Positions 38,701-44,624 of a stretch of DNA of 64,000 nt are shown here, piece after piece. Location: assembly GCA_018806985.1 (NCBI GenBank), contig JADANN010000198.1, positions 915,501 to 979,500 of the forward strand, written 5' to 3'. A model generated the notes under the pieces. That model worked only from the letters and a program-made list of their open reading frames with translations, had not been told where the DNA came from and did no database searches. The position numbers and the translations under genes were made by a program. Every line of letters starts with the position of its first letter. Position 1 is the first letter of the stretch. Source of the stretch: Angiostrongylus vasorum. Lineage: Eukaryota; Nematoda; Chromadorea; Rhabditida; Metastrongylidae.

Positions 38701-41607
38701 AAAGCCAGTTCACAACAAACCAATGGTGTGAAGGTGAGCAAATCGAACCAGATAGTTCTCTGATTACAAAAATCATGTCGTATGTGTACCTTGAACGTTC
38801 AGTGAATATGGAGAACAACATAAGGAAAGGAAAGACAGAAGAAGGAAAGCAGCATGGGTCGCATTTGGGTCACTCAAAGAAACCAGTGAACCAGAGAAAT
38901 CAAAACCCCGCTTTCATCTCTTCCATTCAACTTTCTGTTATGCACCAGAAACGTGGGTTGAAAGTTCAACCACGTCAAGAAATCTGAGCACACCACAGAG
39001 CGCTTAAACAATGCATTCCGAAATTTGACCGGCACTCACAAAATCTAGCTGGGATGCACAGCCCAATCCAGGAGAGTAAACATCAATACTGAAACACGGA
39101 TGGACCGGTTATACAATAAAAAAGAACTGATGACAGATGGCCGAAAAAGAATAGTGGAGTGGACTCAAACAGAATGTAAGCATCCTCTTTGAAGACCACC
39201 CAAAACGATAAGCGGGCGTGTTGGTAGCCAATGTCGGCCATTTGAATCCTTGGATGCAAACGATATCAGGAGTTCGGAAAGGGCTTCGCGAACGTCACCA
39301 TAGTTTGAAGTAGACCACTATCATGGTCAACGAATGCGCGAGAAAGAAACGAATGGAAATTATGTTGGGATTCACACAATCAGTGCAGAAGGGTCACTTA
39401 ACTGCCCGAGTATCATGTAAGCAAAGCTGTTCTACATCTTCCAGTGGAAGCAGACAGTCCAACTGTGAGTGCAGCATGAATACCAAGAGAACCTGACTAT
39501 CTTGATAAATGTGACGTTAATACCGTCTTTATTCATTAACTCTTAGCTAGAAAGCATTTCCGCAGTTTTGGTTCACTACAAAATCAGTTCAGCTTTGGTA
39601 TTCTTTAGGAGGTGTTAACAAAAAGAAAAGCCTTATAAACCTATTCAAAAAGTGAGGTTGATCACAGAACGTTTTCGTACTTTGGAAAACGGCTCAACTG
39701 ACAATGGTAATAGCGAGAAGCGCACAATACTGGAAGTGGGTCATCTGGATAATGACACTGTTCTTTTACCCTTTCATTACCGCGGCCCTTTTAGCGTGTC
39801 TGGCTCGTCGGACCGTGTGGCGTTGGGACGCAGTGGGAACGCGCTTTGAAACCAAGAAGAGGTAGAACTACTACCGGCTCAAAAAAAAGTGAGAAAAATC
39901 CGCATATAAAATAGGACTATTTCGATTTTCTTTCGATTTTAACCAGGTTAAGTGTCACTTTGGCACATTCAAACTGTGAAATGAATTCAAACCGCATTGG
40001 CTTCTTGGGATTACTATTCTATTGTTCGGAGGTGTCCCTAACTTCTACATATCCGGTGTAATCTTCTGTGCATGATTTCATATTCTTGAGAGCTCTCGTT
40101 TGTGTTCAAAAAAATTCGTGTATTATCTATCCATGATATTACTAGCCTTCCGCACAGTTCTGTGTGATAGTTGAGGTGGTGTGTTTCCATCTCTTTCATG
40201 TTTTTTAAATCCACCGACTCCATTCCACCGCCCAAAACGCCTTTTTGCAAGTGTAGCTGAGAATAGCTACACATGGATCAGCCAGAGTAAAAACCCTGTG
40301 TCCTGCAAGCTATCGTTTGAGGCAGAGGTGCGCACATTGGTTTGTTGAGATTATCATTCCATCGTTCGTTACTGTTGTTACAAAAGGTCATGAAGGTGTT
40401 ATGTGGTCAAAAAGTAACGTTTCTAGTGCAAATATTGGAACAGAAGCAGTTTCCGTCAATTCTGCTCAATAGTTGTTACATTACAAAGGGTTCAACCCTT
40501 TCACGTCCTCGGCCATATCCGCGTGACTGACCCACCGGACCACATTGGAGCGCGCTTAAGATGCGCATTGAAATCAAGATGTACGATTGAAATCAATGCG
40601 CATCGTCAAGAAAGGATTAGGAATTTTTCTACTAGTATGGCGTATTCGGGTTTTTTACTCCATACTTCTTTCAGCAAACCTAAAGAAAAACAGTTTCTGC
40701 CGTAACCATTGACACCATTCACGCATATGTAAGAAGCTCCATGAAATTACCTGATGAACAATCGAATTCAAGTTGTAGTCATCTTGGTTCGACTCGACTG
40801 GGACTTCCACCGTCGCCACTAAACCGTTATCAAAATCGATTTCGCCTTATTGGATTTATGCTTATTTGAACCACTCTAGGAGACCCAATTCGCTTATAAA
40901 ATTCATTAGAAAACGGTCTCATCCTGGCTAAATCCATTGGATGGGCTTCCCACCGGAAAGATAAAGCTAGAAAACTCAAAAATGAATAGAACGCCTCTGA
41001 GTATTGATTTTCCTATTCATTTCATGGTAGGATATGCTGTGAAATATAGCTACAATGATGCTGATGCTGAGATATTTGCAAAATTCCGGACCGTAGGTGT
41101 CTGCAGTGAGGATCGAACACTGTCCGGTGGCCAACACGTTCGCGCTTGTAAATGGCATGGATGGCAAACGCATTAGTTTCCGGAAAGGGGTAATACCGTG
41201 TTCGATCCTCACCGCAGACACCTGCGGTCCAGAGATTTGCAAATATCTCAGCATCATTGCAGCTATATTTAACAGAATTTCCATTATTGTCTCCATGGTG
41301 TACATGCTTACACAACGAAATTATGCCTTTTGGTTTATTTTTCAGTCTTGTATGACTTCCGCCAAACCTAAAAAAATTATATAATCGTCGTGATAATGAG
41401 TACCTTCGAATAAGTTCAGGAGCCAACATTCCCAAGGAGTAGCCCGTTGTAATTAGGCTCTTAGGGTTTTGAGTAAGAGTAAGAATCCTTATCCTAACTG
41501 GAAATTTAATTAGAAAAGCAGATATTGAGAAATTTACCTTTAGGACTGCCATCATGTGTATGCAAATTCAACAGCGGCACCGTGGATGCATTTGCATCAA
41601 CCACCAT
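2556..41607 (-). CDS. trpa-1: TRPA1-type ankyrin-repeat TRP channel, 5' 21 exons (3' part off window)
   Basis: Multi-exon gene spanning about 39 kb. Joining exons 1-21 in phase gives 837 codons without a stop. Known for the family: TRPA1 is a tetrameric, Ca-permeable plasma-membrane channel that senses irritants or temperature; the C. elegans member is trpa-1. Seen here: a short N-terminus (1-46), ankyrin repeats from about 47 to 640 with many TPLHLAA, TALHLAS and TPLLSAV motifs, then the pre-S1 linker ([60 protein letters not shown]) and one hydrophobic helix (about 786-806, [16 protein letters not shown]) matching S1. Roughly 350-400 residues (S2-S6, pore, C-tail) are missing, going by the approximate family length of 1,200 aa, and must lie left of position 1. 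I see no frameshift, so this looks like a live gene. The linker motifs make TRPA rather than a generic ankyrin protein very likely. Confidence 0.93.
3165..3441 (-). repeat. SINE2 copy
   Basis: Minus-oriented member of the tRNA-derived SINE2 family. The tail GGATAAAGCTCTCGGCG lies at the left end and the shared core (GACCCCGGAGGGATGGAAGG) in the middle. The A-box region at the right end is degraded. Confidence 0.75.
4706..5292. repeat. R3 long palindrome
   Basis: Arms at about 4763-5010 and 5035-5290 are near-perfect inverted repeats around a short centre. Both share unusual variants such as GTTCTTATCGATCTCTGCCG and CACCCGTCACCGGGACTGAT. The transcript of either strand would fold into a long hairpin. 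Confidence 0.9.
5762..5852 (-). CDS. trpa-1: trpa-1 exon 20, linker into S1
   Basis: Residues 758-787: [30 protein letters not shown]. The acceptor is attttag and the donor is TTCG|gtgagt, in phase 1. HPLV.ALL.HKW...GR is the conserved segment immediately before the first membrane helix. Confidence 0.95.
6135..6232 (-). CDS. trpa-1: trpa-1 exon 19, pre-S1 linker
   Basis: Residues 725-757: [32 protein letters not shown]. The acceptor is gtcaacag and the donor is ATG|gttggt. KNHPLK is a family-typical element of the linker before S1. Enters in phase 1, leaves in phase 0. Confidence 0.9.
6665..6955. repeat. R3 palindromic repeat in trpa-1 intron 18
   Basis: Inverted arms of about 75 nt (GATATTTGCAAAACTCCGGA at 6718 and its complement ending near 6945) around a diverged centre. 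Lies 56 nt from the exon 18 donor. Confidence 0.8.
7011..7108 (-). CDS. trpa-1: trpa-1 exon 18, pre-S1 linker
   Basis: Residues 692-724: [32 protein letters not shown]. The acceptor is ctttcaag and the donor is ACAA|gtacgt. The [13 protein letters not shown] motif is typical of the TRPA1 linker. The Cys pair (CFFC) lies in the region where reactive cysteines gate vertebrate TRPA1, but positional equivalence is not established here. Confidence 0.92.
7161..7464 (-). repeat. SINE2 copy with 13-bp target-site duplication
   Basis: The SINE2 body (7174-7451, minus) is bounded by AGCACAACCATAA at 7161-7173 and again at 7452-7464. The tail (GGATAAAGCTCTTGG) is at the left and the tRNA-like head (GCGCTACACGCGCCC) at the right. 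A recent insertion in trpa-1 intron 17. Confidence 0.93.
7553..7717 (-). CDS. trpa-1: trpa-1 exon 17, start of pre-S1 linker
   Basis: Residues 637-691: [17 protein letters not shown], then [20 protein letters not shown] and KCIR. The TPLRKLI...P..A..V.DKC pattern is characteristic of TRPA1 proteins just after the ankyrin region and distinguishes this gene from other ankyrin proteins. The acceptor is aattcag and the donor is gtaagt. Confidence 0.95.
8095..8466 (-). repeat. SINE1 copy, tRNA-derived
   Basis: On the minus strand it begins GGGGCGGATAGCACAGTGGT (A-box TAGCACAGTGG), then a B-box-like element near the CCGCCCCGGCCCAACC junction, then the shared core and a tail that ends in an AT-rich run. 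Lies in trpa-1 intron 16. Confidence 0.85.
8993..9133 (-). CDS. trpa-1: trpa-1 exon 16, last canonical ankyrin repeats
   Basis: Residues 590-636: [46 protein letters not shown]. The acceptor is atttcag and the donor is CATCG|gtgagc, in phase 2. The local GC content is far above the flanking introns. Confidence 0.95.
10052..10217 (-). CDS. trpa-1: trpa-1 exon 15, ankyrin repeats
   Basis: Residues 535-589: [51 protein letters not shown]. The acceptor is aattcag and the donor is AAGAG|gttcgt, in phase 2. Two complete high-consensus repeats. Confidence 0.95.
10690..11065 (+). repeat. R4 dispersed repeat
   Basis: Full-length-looking copy: CTTGAACGGCCCGTCATCAC start, central AGCCTGGCCAAAGTCTGCCC, end CAACCACGATGAGGCGGTAA. 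Very similar to the 1380 and 53395 copies. Confidence 0.75.
11206..11475 (+). repeat. Divergent SINE2-like copy
   Basis: Starts with an A-box-like stretch, GCATGTAGCTCAGTGGTTAG, and B-box-like TTTCGATCTC. Ends with GCTTAACGGAGTCGAATGTA, recognisably the SINE2 tail. The core is badly decayed. Confidence 0.5.
15930..16140 (+). repeat. Degenerate SINE2 copy
   Basis: The head GACGCGTGTAGCGTAGTGAT keeps the A-box, and the end GAATTGATCAACGTCTAACG matches the SINE2 tail. The middle is highly mutated. Confidence 0.5.
17297..17650 (+). repeat. SINE1 copy, best head
   Basis: Head GGGCGGATAGCACAGTGGTA and B-box GCTAGTTCGATTCCG about 45 nt on, the spacing of a Pol III tRNA promoter. The core follows at 17364-17422, and the 3' end GACGTGAAGACGGGTCACAT runs into an AT-rich tail. 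Confidence 0.88.
18452..18754 (-). repeat. SINE2 copy with 9-bp target-site duplication
   Basis: The duplication GGTAGGATA at 18452-18460 and 18746-18754 flanks the body. The 3' tail shows a GGATAAA short tandem array (AAGGATAAAGGATAAAACTT), typical of SINE tails copied by a LINE with simple-repeat 3' ends. Confidence 0.88.
19626..19712 (-). CDS. trpa-1: trpa-1 exon 14, ankyrin repeat
   Basis: Residues 506-534: [30 protein letters not shown]. The acceptor is cgttccag and the donor is AATG|gtacgt, in phase 1. The Gly codon is completed in exon 15 across the gene's largest intron, 9.4 kb. Confidence 0.92.
20060..20360 (+). repeat. SINE2 copy, diverged
   Basis: Head GCGCACACGTGGCGCAGTAG with the A-box intact, core around TCCATTCCACCAGAGTCGGC, and tail GAATTCACGGCGCATCC then TTTATCTTC. 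Confidence 0.65.
20665..20981 (+). repeat. SINE2 copy with 11-bp target-site duplication
   Basis: TAGCTGTCGTA at 20665-20675 is repeated at 20971-20981. The body has a good A-box (GTGTAGCGCAGTGGTCGGAG) and core (CATTCCACCGGGGTTGGCAA). Confidence 0.92.
21243..21470. repeat. Penelope-type non-autonomous piece A
   Basis: Short inverted termini TTTCTTTGAATTGTTCAGC and GCTGAACAATTGAAAGAAA flank about 190 nt containing TAACGTTTCGAAATGC and GACGTTTCGTC, the GAAACGT motif typical of Penelope-type terminal repeats. Confidence 0.6.
21480..21790. repeat. Penelope-type inverted repeat B with two head-to-head GAAACGTC modules
   Basis: The left part (21500-21650) matches the ends of the 54-56 kb Penelope-like element. 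At 21619-21650 (-) and 21738-21775 (+) it carries mirror copies of CTGAAGAAGGCGATACTGCC followed by GAAACGTC. The two halves can pair. Confidence 0.75.
22049..22112. repeat. TTA/TTG microsatellite
   Basis: Imperfect run of TTATTG and TTATTA units on the plus strand, in trpa-1 intron 13. Simple sequence with no further meaning visible. Confidence 0.85.
22595..22685 (-). CDS. trpa-1: trpa-1 exon 13, ankyrin repeats
   Basis: Residues 476-505: [30 protein letters not shown]. The acceptor is aatttcag and the donor is GTCA|gtggtt, in phase 1. Joins exon 12 as [12 protein letters not shown], a textbook ankyrin helix pair. Confidence 0.93.
23103..23234 (-). CDS. trpa-1: trpa-1 exon 12, ankyrin repeats
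   Basis: 44 codons, residues 432-475: [40 protein letters not shown]. The acceptor is atttcag and the donor is gtaggt. The first helix is longer than the consensus; [15 protein letters not shown] is a clear repeat. Confidence 0.92.
23670..23768 (-). CDS. trpa-1: trpa-1 exon 11, ankyrin repeat
   Basis: 33 codons, residues 399-431: [33 protein letters not shown]. The acceptor is atttag and the donor is gtgagg; phase 0 at both ends. TDNDGRTA is the usual beta-hairpin consensus between repeats. Confidence 0.92.
23856..23939 (-). CDS. trpa-1: trpa-1 exon 10, ankyrin repeat
   Basis: 28 codons, residues 371-398: [28 protein letters not shown]. The acceptor is cattttag and the donor is gtctgt. The helix continues in exon 11 ([19 protein letters not shown]), so one ankyrin repeat is split by an 87-nt intron. 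Confidence 0.92.
25012..25116 (-). CDS. trpa-1: trpa-1 exon 9, ankyrin repeat
   Basis: 35 codons, residues 336-370: [35 protein letters not shown]. The acceptor is ggttccag and the donor is gtaagc; phase 0 at both ends. LPLHEAA mirrors LLLHEAA of exon 8, so the two exons look like neighbouring repeats of the same type. Confidence 0.92.
25368..25446 (-). CDS. trpa-1: trpa-1 exon 8, ankyrin repeat, GC donor
   Basis: Residues 309-335: [26 protein letters not shown]. The acceptor is gttttgcag. The only donor that joins exon 9 in frame and completes the repeat ([13 protein letters not shown]) is CAA|gcaagt, a GC rather than a GT donor. The rest of the site (gcaagt) matches the known GC-AG consensus. 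Confidence 0.82.
25538..25806 (-). repeat. SINE2 copy
   Basis: Tail AAGGGTAAAGCTCTTGGCGT at left, core CACCGGAGGGATGGAGGGCA, head GCACTGCGCTACACGCACCT at right. No clear target duplication; in trpa-1 intron 7. Confidence 0.75.
26105..26560. repeat. Penelope-type non-autonomous piece C
   Basis: Begins with GACCGACTTTCTATTAACCT, as at 21490, then GCTGACGTTTCGGCAGTATC (26217-26240), and ends with the inverted partner GGCTCTGAAGAAGGCGATGC then CGAAACGTCAG (26484-26516). An internal stretch of about 240 nt is unrelated. Confidence 0.65.
27225..27830. repeat. Divergent R3 copy split by a SINE2 insertion
   Basis: The left part (27225-27370) and right part (27680-27830) are R3-like (TCCTTTTCCGGGGCTCACTG, then TTACCCGCAAACGGGAGTGA) and become continuous when the SINE2 at 27382-27668 is removed. 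This dates R3 as older than this SINE2 insertion. Confidence 0.6.
27371..27679 (+). repeat. SINE2 copy with 11-bp target-site duplication
   Basis: TATCAGCAGTT at 27371-27381 recurs at 27669-27679. The body starts at GGGCGCGTGTGGCGCACTGA and ends GCTTTATCCTTGATCCTTTA. Confidence 0.92.
27883..28021 (-). CDS. trpa-1: trpa-1 exon 7, ankyrin repeat
   Basis: Residues 263-308: [35 protein letters not shown]. Donor is good (gtgagt, phase 2). The acceptor is unusual for a nematode (ttcatgag, not TTTCAG), and a second AG three bases on gives an isoform one residue shorter. The reading frame across the junction (LLQY-GEDAR) fits the repeat pattern. Confidence 0.85.
28392..28575 (-). CDS. trpa-1: trpa-1 exon 6, ankyrin repeats
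   Basis: Residues 202-262: [55 protein letters not shown]. The acceptor is cattgcag and the donor is ATATG|gtatgc, in phase 1. The intron separating it from exon 5 is only 103 nt (28576-28678), among the shortest in the gene. Confidence 0.92.
28679..28893 (-). CDS. trpa-1: trpa-1 exon 5, Ser/Thr-rich insert plus ankyrin repeats
   Basis: Residues 130-201. Opens with a Ser/Thr/Asn-rich insert ([17 protein letters not shown], then FTTTNNTS), followed by [19 protein letters not shown] and [20 protein letters not shown]. Strong acceptor tcatttccag; donor AAC|gtgagt. A weaker internal acceptor (cagcagag, exon beginning at 28845) is also in phase and would skip 16 residues, so alternative splicing is possible. 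Confidence 0.85.
29038..29352 (+). repeat. SINE2 copy with probable target-site duplication
   Basis: Nearly intact: A-box GTGTGGCGCAGTGGTCGGAG, B-box GGAATCGATTCC, core at 29127-29187, tail GAGCTTTATCTGTTATCTTT. AGCTGTGCA lies at 29038-29046 and again at 29344-29352. Confidence 0.9.
29353..29535 (+). repeat. Truncated SINE2 remnant
   Basis: Only core-like AACCCTTCATTCCTCTGGAATC and the tail GAATGCATGGCGAACGCCT remain, immediately downstream of the intact copy. Confidence 0.45.
29580..30055 (+). repeat. Two R3 copies in direct tandem
   Basis: 29580-29830 and 29870-30030 repeat AACTTCAACGAAGCTGAGAT, GCCTATGGTGGGGAACGAAC, and TTTCCGGGGAGTAACGCGTT with almost no difference, suggesting a recent local duplication inside trpa-1 intron 4. 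Confidence 0.8.
30078..30195 (-). repeat. Truncated SINE2 remnant
   Basis: Tail-like GATAAAGGACAAAGCATCCG and ATGCATTCGATTTCATCAAG match the minus-strand SINE2 3' end; core and head are lost. Confidence 0.5.
30493..30658 (-). CDS. trpa-1: trpa-1 exon 4, ankyrin repeats
   Basis: Residues 75-129: [20 protein letters not shown], then [10 protein letters not shown], followed by a non-canonical stretch ([12 protein letters not shown]). The acceptor is gatttcag and the donor is ATG|gttagt, in phase 1. The repeat is interrupted where the exon ends, so the next repeat starts only after a linker of about 40 residues in exon 5. Confidence 0.88.
31195..31435 (-). repeat. R3 copy, single arm
   Basis: Plus strand reads CCTCAGCTTAACTGGGTTCA to GCAAATATCTCAGCATCATT, a non-palindromic R3 copy in the opposite orientation to the 29.6-kb pair. 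Confidence 0.75.
31505..31690. repeat. Penelope-type non-autonomous piece D
   Basis: Inverted modules TAACATTTCCACGTTCTCGTC (left) and GGCTCTGATGAAGACCAAGA then CGTCGAAAGGTTGG (31621-31656). CTGATGA...GAAA matches the hammerhead core spacing, but the GTC after GAAA is missing here. Confidence 0.55.
32050..35480 (+). mobile_element. RTE-type LINE, near full length, inactivated
   Basis: A non-LTR retrotransposon: copies itself by target-primed reverse transcription. The 5' region is followed by an APE-type endonuclease ([63 protein letters not shown]). The reverse transcriptase follows ([32 protein letters not shown], catalytic FADD at 34643-34654). The C-terminal part reads [20 protein letters not shown]. 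The end carries ACAGGTGATACAGGTGATAG, a tandem 3' tail typical of RTE elements. Premature stops (e.g. TAA near 32716, TGA near 32938) and several frameshifts mean it cannot be autonomous. It sits in sense relative to the plus strand, hence antisense to trpa-1. Confidence 0.92.
35479..35797 (+). repeat. SINE2 copy at the LINE 3' end, 12-bp duplication
   Basis: ATAGTAACTATA at 35479-35490 and 35786-35797 flanks a SINE2 body that landed in the LINE's 3' tail, so it is younger than the LINE copy. Core CCATCCCGCCGGGTTGGCAA; tail GGAGCTTTATCCTTTACCC. Confidence 0.93.
35925..36008 (-). CDS. trpa-1: trpa-1 exon 3, first ankyrin repeat
   Basis: 28 codons, residues 47-74, from [20 protein letters not shown] to RSDKDG. 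The acceptor is atttcag and the donor is gtaagc. The final DKDG joins FTALHYAA in exon 4 to complete the canonical ankyrin consensus across the splice, which is strong evidence for the pair. Confidence 0.9.
36455..36710 (-). repeat. R4 dispersed repeat, minus
   Basis: The plus strand reads GTTTACTGCCTCATCGTGAC ... CATGGTGGTAAATCTCCCTC, the reverse complement of the 53395 copy. The 5' third is missing; it abuts the second LINE. Confidence 0.7.
36750..39480 (+). mobile_element. Second RTE-type LINE, heavily degenerate
   Basis: Endonuclease pieces ([51 protein letters not shown]) are followed by reverse-transcriptase pieces: the [17 protein letters not shown] block near 38190-38260, [20 protein letters not shown], then DDIV where the FADD motif is broken to SRDDIV. 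The tail piece [12 protein letters not shown] and the [15 protein letters not shown] block follow. Frameshifts occur every few hundred bases. It belongs to a different subfamily from the 32-kb LINE. Confidence 0.85.
40751..40818 (-). CDS. trpa-1: trpa-1 exon 2
   Basis: Acceptor ggtttag, donor CATCAG|gtaatt. Encodes [20 protein letters not shown], an acidic stretch leading directly into the first ankyrin helix of exon 3 ([13 protein letters not shown]). Enters in phase 1 and leaves in phase 0, as the neighbours require. Confidence 0.75.
41020..41305. repeat. R3 palindromic repeat in trpa-1 intron 1
   Basis: Arms start GATGCTGAGATATTTGCAAA (41056) and end GCAAATATCTCAGCATCATT (41240-41260), with the GAACACTG/CAGTGTTC-like centre. 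The foldback unit is about 200 nt. Confidence 0.8.
41538..41607 (-). CDS. trpa-1: trpa-1 exon 1, probable start codon
   Basis: Encodes residues 1-23 plus one base, starting [20 protein letters not shown], and ends AAAG followed by donor gtaaat. The ATG at 41605-41607 is the first in-frame Met: two in-frame TAG codons lie just upstream. It leaves phase 1, which fits exon 2 (G joined to TG makes Val). This N-terminus has no domain I recognise, so the assignment rests on phase, donor quality and the absence of a better upstream exon. A further 5' exon or a trans-splice site is not excluded. Confidence 0.6.
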
Positions 41608-42190
41608 CAGTGACTTGTTCCACTACTATTTACTGAGACCTGTAAGAAGATCTGAACTGGTATTTGGCTTTATTTCATGGAAACCATGCGATGAATTCAG
41701 GAGTTGCATAGGTAGAAGAAAGCAGAAGGACAGCGACCAACGAGGTTCGACAATAAAAGACACCATTGAAAATCTCTCGGAACGGGAAAAAAGGAAAAAT
41801 GAAGGAATTCTAGCTTATTTGTAACAATAGCATTTCATGGTAAATCAAATCGATATGCACAAGCGCTGTAAGGTTCAACATTGTAATTTAATTGGTGAAA
41901 ATGGACAAGTAGAGCAGAATCTCCCAGGGTTTTCCTTAAACGAAATTACTGTCACGGTGTTGGCAGGACGGGGAATCTACGCCAGCGTGAAATGTACGAA
42001 CACGGGTATAGACATCTACCCGTAGCGATCTAATCTACCAATGCCCACTTCTTACATATAAACATACGACGACGAACTCACATGCAAGAATAAACGTCTA
42101 AGTTTACCTTATTTCTAACTATCTTTCAGTCCGAGTCCAAAATGTCCACTACTCTCATTCACAGACTGAATGTAGCAAGGTTATCTGACA

Positions 42191-42457
42191 TTACACGTTT
42201 GAAATGTCGAGACCGTTTCTAGCATATTTTTTTGTTTCGCGTTCGGCTTTCTCAGTAACGTCCTCAGTTACCGCTATTGCCTTGAAGTCTGCCAATATGT
42301 TGTCCGAATCGCTCCTTGTAATCCATTCGAACAGGTAAAAATCGTTCCCTTTGAAACCGCCATGAACCATAGGACAGAGAGTTTTCTCCCAGGGAAGTTT
42401 CGTGAGCACTAAACTAACAGTCAACTCTGTCTCTCTCATTGCTAAACTGCGGCCCAC
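42191..42457 (-). CDS. Unassigned open frame upstream of trpa-1
   Basis: 88-codon open frame with composition like a real protein (LPWEKTLCPMVHGGFKGNDF, YLFEWITRSDSDNILADFKA, IAVTEDVTEKAERETKKYA) ending in TAA. A possible acceptor (gccgcag) lies just before its second Met. It is about 600 nt upstream of trpa-1 exon 1 and on the same strand, so it could be a small gene, an exon using the internal donor GCG|gtaact, or a decayed insertion. I do not recognise the family. Confidence 0.25.
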   Translation of the reverse strand: MGRSLAMRETELTVSLVLTKLPWEKTLCPMVHGGFKGNDFYLFEWITRSDSDNILADFKAIAVTEDVTEKAERETKKYARNGLDISNV

Positions 42458-42844
42458 TTCTTAAAACACTTTGAAAATGGCTTTTCTTCAATAGGTTAGT
42501 GATGCGTGTTAATCAGTAGCGATGAAAGACGCTATCGTTACAACGAGAGGGGAATCAGTGAAATGGACAGTAGAACACCTATAGAGGACACTGTGGAACA
42601 CTAGAACACAATTTAACACTTTCTTCTTCGCATTTGCTTCCGAAGGGTTTTTAATGAAAGTTGTCGACCAATTCGGCTTTTAAAATAATTGATTTTTCAA
42701 ATTTAAGGCGGAGTGGAAGTTGCAAAAAGATTAGGGAATACTTACAAAACAACTAGTTAACCCATGACGAAGTAAACGGAAACAAATAAGGAAACAAATA
42801 ATTCTATAAAAACACTTTAATTCGGTACTCATAATTCTGCGAAT

Positions 42845-43215
42845 AGGTGTCGGCATGATACGATGTGAAGTACAAGTACAGCGATTCTAAGATGTGCGCA
42901 AAATTTGAAACCACAGGTTGGTTTAGAATCCGCGAATACCCTTGTCGGAGGCTCGCGTACTTCCAGCTTCAGGTTAACTAGATTTAATATTGACTTGTGA
43001 TCCCCAGATTACTCCCGCTAGATGGGTGACTTCCGTTAGGGCAGAAAACTAGCTGAGACAAAGTCAAAGCAACGGCCTACTTTGGTGTGATGGACAGTAC
43101 GCAAGCCGCTGGTGCAGGTAATCCTGAGTTCGAAGCCCAACTGAGGTTCCGAGTTTGGCCCTTATATCAGCGTCTTTGTGGTTGTATTCCACTTTATACC
43201 GTGCCATGAAAAAAG
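42845..43215 (-). repeat. Divergent R3 relative
   Basis: Shares the R3 layout (CAGCTTCAGGTTAACTAG, ATTACTCCCGCTAGATGGGT, AGTTCGAAGCCCAACTGAGG with a B-box-like centre, end GTGGTTGTATTCC) at much lower identity. Confidence 0.5.
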
Positions 43216-43701
43216 TAGGCATTAAATAAAAGGTGAAACAATTAGAATGCAGAATGACTCTATCATATGCGCCGTCGAAACTGTCCAACATTTCTTGCGC
43301 TTGGCAACTGCATTGACGTTACTAAGATGATAACATCAGCAAAACGAAGATCGTGTGGGCGTGAGCCGTCCAGTTTCACTCTCATTTTTTCCACCCCCAT
43401 TCGTCTCCGAGCTCTACTTTCAAGAGTGGAGTTGATAATTGTTACCGAGATAGGACCGTCTTATCGAACCCATTTACTTACGCCGATTACGACGTCATTG
43501 TAAAGCAGAGGGATAAATTTTGGCTATGAAGTTGTCATCGGGCGCATTAAAAATTTCTACGAATTGAATAAGACAGAACTGATTGCTCAAGGGTTTCCAC
43601 AGCCGCTTACGTTTCAACAAAAGCGAAGGTATTACGGAAGGCATTATGGAAGTAGAAAATGAAGCGCGTCCAGTATTCTTGTGATATTCGAGACTGCCCT
43701 T

Positions 43702-43998
43702 TTCAGTACTGGGTAAAAGGATAAAAAGATGATAGCCGTTGATCAATCGCTGAGGGTTGCGCTATGCATTCGACTTCATCAAACATCGTTTGGAGGTGAT
43801 TAAATGCATATCTGGCCTTTACAATGACTCACGGTGGCTTAACGATGCATCGAGCCAGTGCCACTATACTCAGTCTGGTGCCAGTTTGGCAAAACCCGAT
43901 GGATGGAGGGTTTGGTGAACGTTGGAGGAGGAGACCGATCAGATGTATTGCAGGGCGCCTTCAACCGCTGCGCCACACGCGCCCTTCAGTACTGGGTA
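43702..43998 (-). repeat. SINE2 copy with 14-bp target-site duplication
   Basis: TTCAGTACTGGGTA occurs at 43702-43715 and 43985-43998. The body has tail AAAAGGATAAAAAG at left and head GCTGCGCCACACGCGCCC at right. Lies in the presumed trpa-1 promoter region. Confidence 0.93.
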
Positions 43999-44624
43999 GT
44001 GGACAATTTAACAAAACATGTATGAATTTAGAATCCTTTCGGACACAGTTCGCAATCTCTGTAGTAGATTCACTATTGTCTTAGGGCGTTTCATTGCTTC
44101 TCCGAACGGTTTCTCAACTCAAGCACAAGCTGATTGCTACCGGCCATCATATGGCTTTACACTAGCGTATAACCAATAATTCTTTTTAAAAAACTATCAT
44201 TTGTTAGCGAATTTTGAGCTTATACGTGCTTAGCACTCAGACGGCATTAAATGATTCGAACTTTAAATGGACGTTGTCGATAGCGCGATCTTTTCAAAAT
44301 ATGCAAGGAACTAGAAAGGCACAGAAATGTCGCATCTTCCAGCTCCGCTTCCTGAATATTTTGTTTGTAATTTCCAGAAGAAGAATCACGCAACAAACAT
44401 CAGGACAAACAAAACATTAGATATATGAGACTTTTGGTAATAGATGAGGTAGTGCAGCTCAATATGGCACTCTTCATCGACACACTTCTTCTCCTAATGG
44501 TAGGAAAACGTTTGAGACTTTATACTGCCAGCGATGATCATCGGCATGGTGATATCCTTTAACGATGAAAGATATCCTCTCTAGTGTACATCCTATGCTG
44601 TTTTATGTATTATTTCTTTGATAA

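Larger units (their letters stand above)
36009..40750. other. trpa-1 intron 2, R4 and degenerate LINE
   Basis: Contains an R4 copy (36455-36710) directly followed by the second LINE (36750-39480). From 39490 to 40740 I see only AT-rich sequence with weak internal duplication (39990-40060 resembles 40330-40385) and no gene. Confidence 0.65.

Noticed and set aside
43501..43545. Minus-strand mini-exon PKFIPLLYNDVVIG with GTAAGT donor as a trpa-1 5' exon
   Set aside because: Its phase does not need to join exon 1, which already starts with ATG, and the acceptor is weak; most likely chance.
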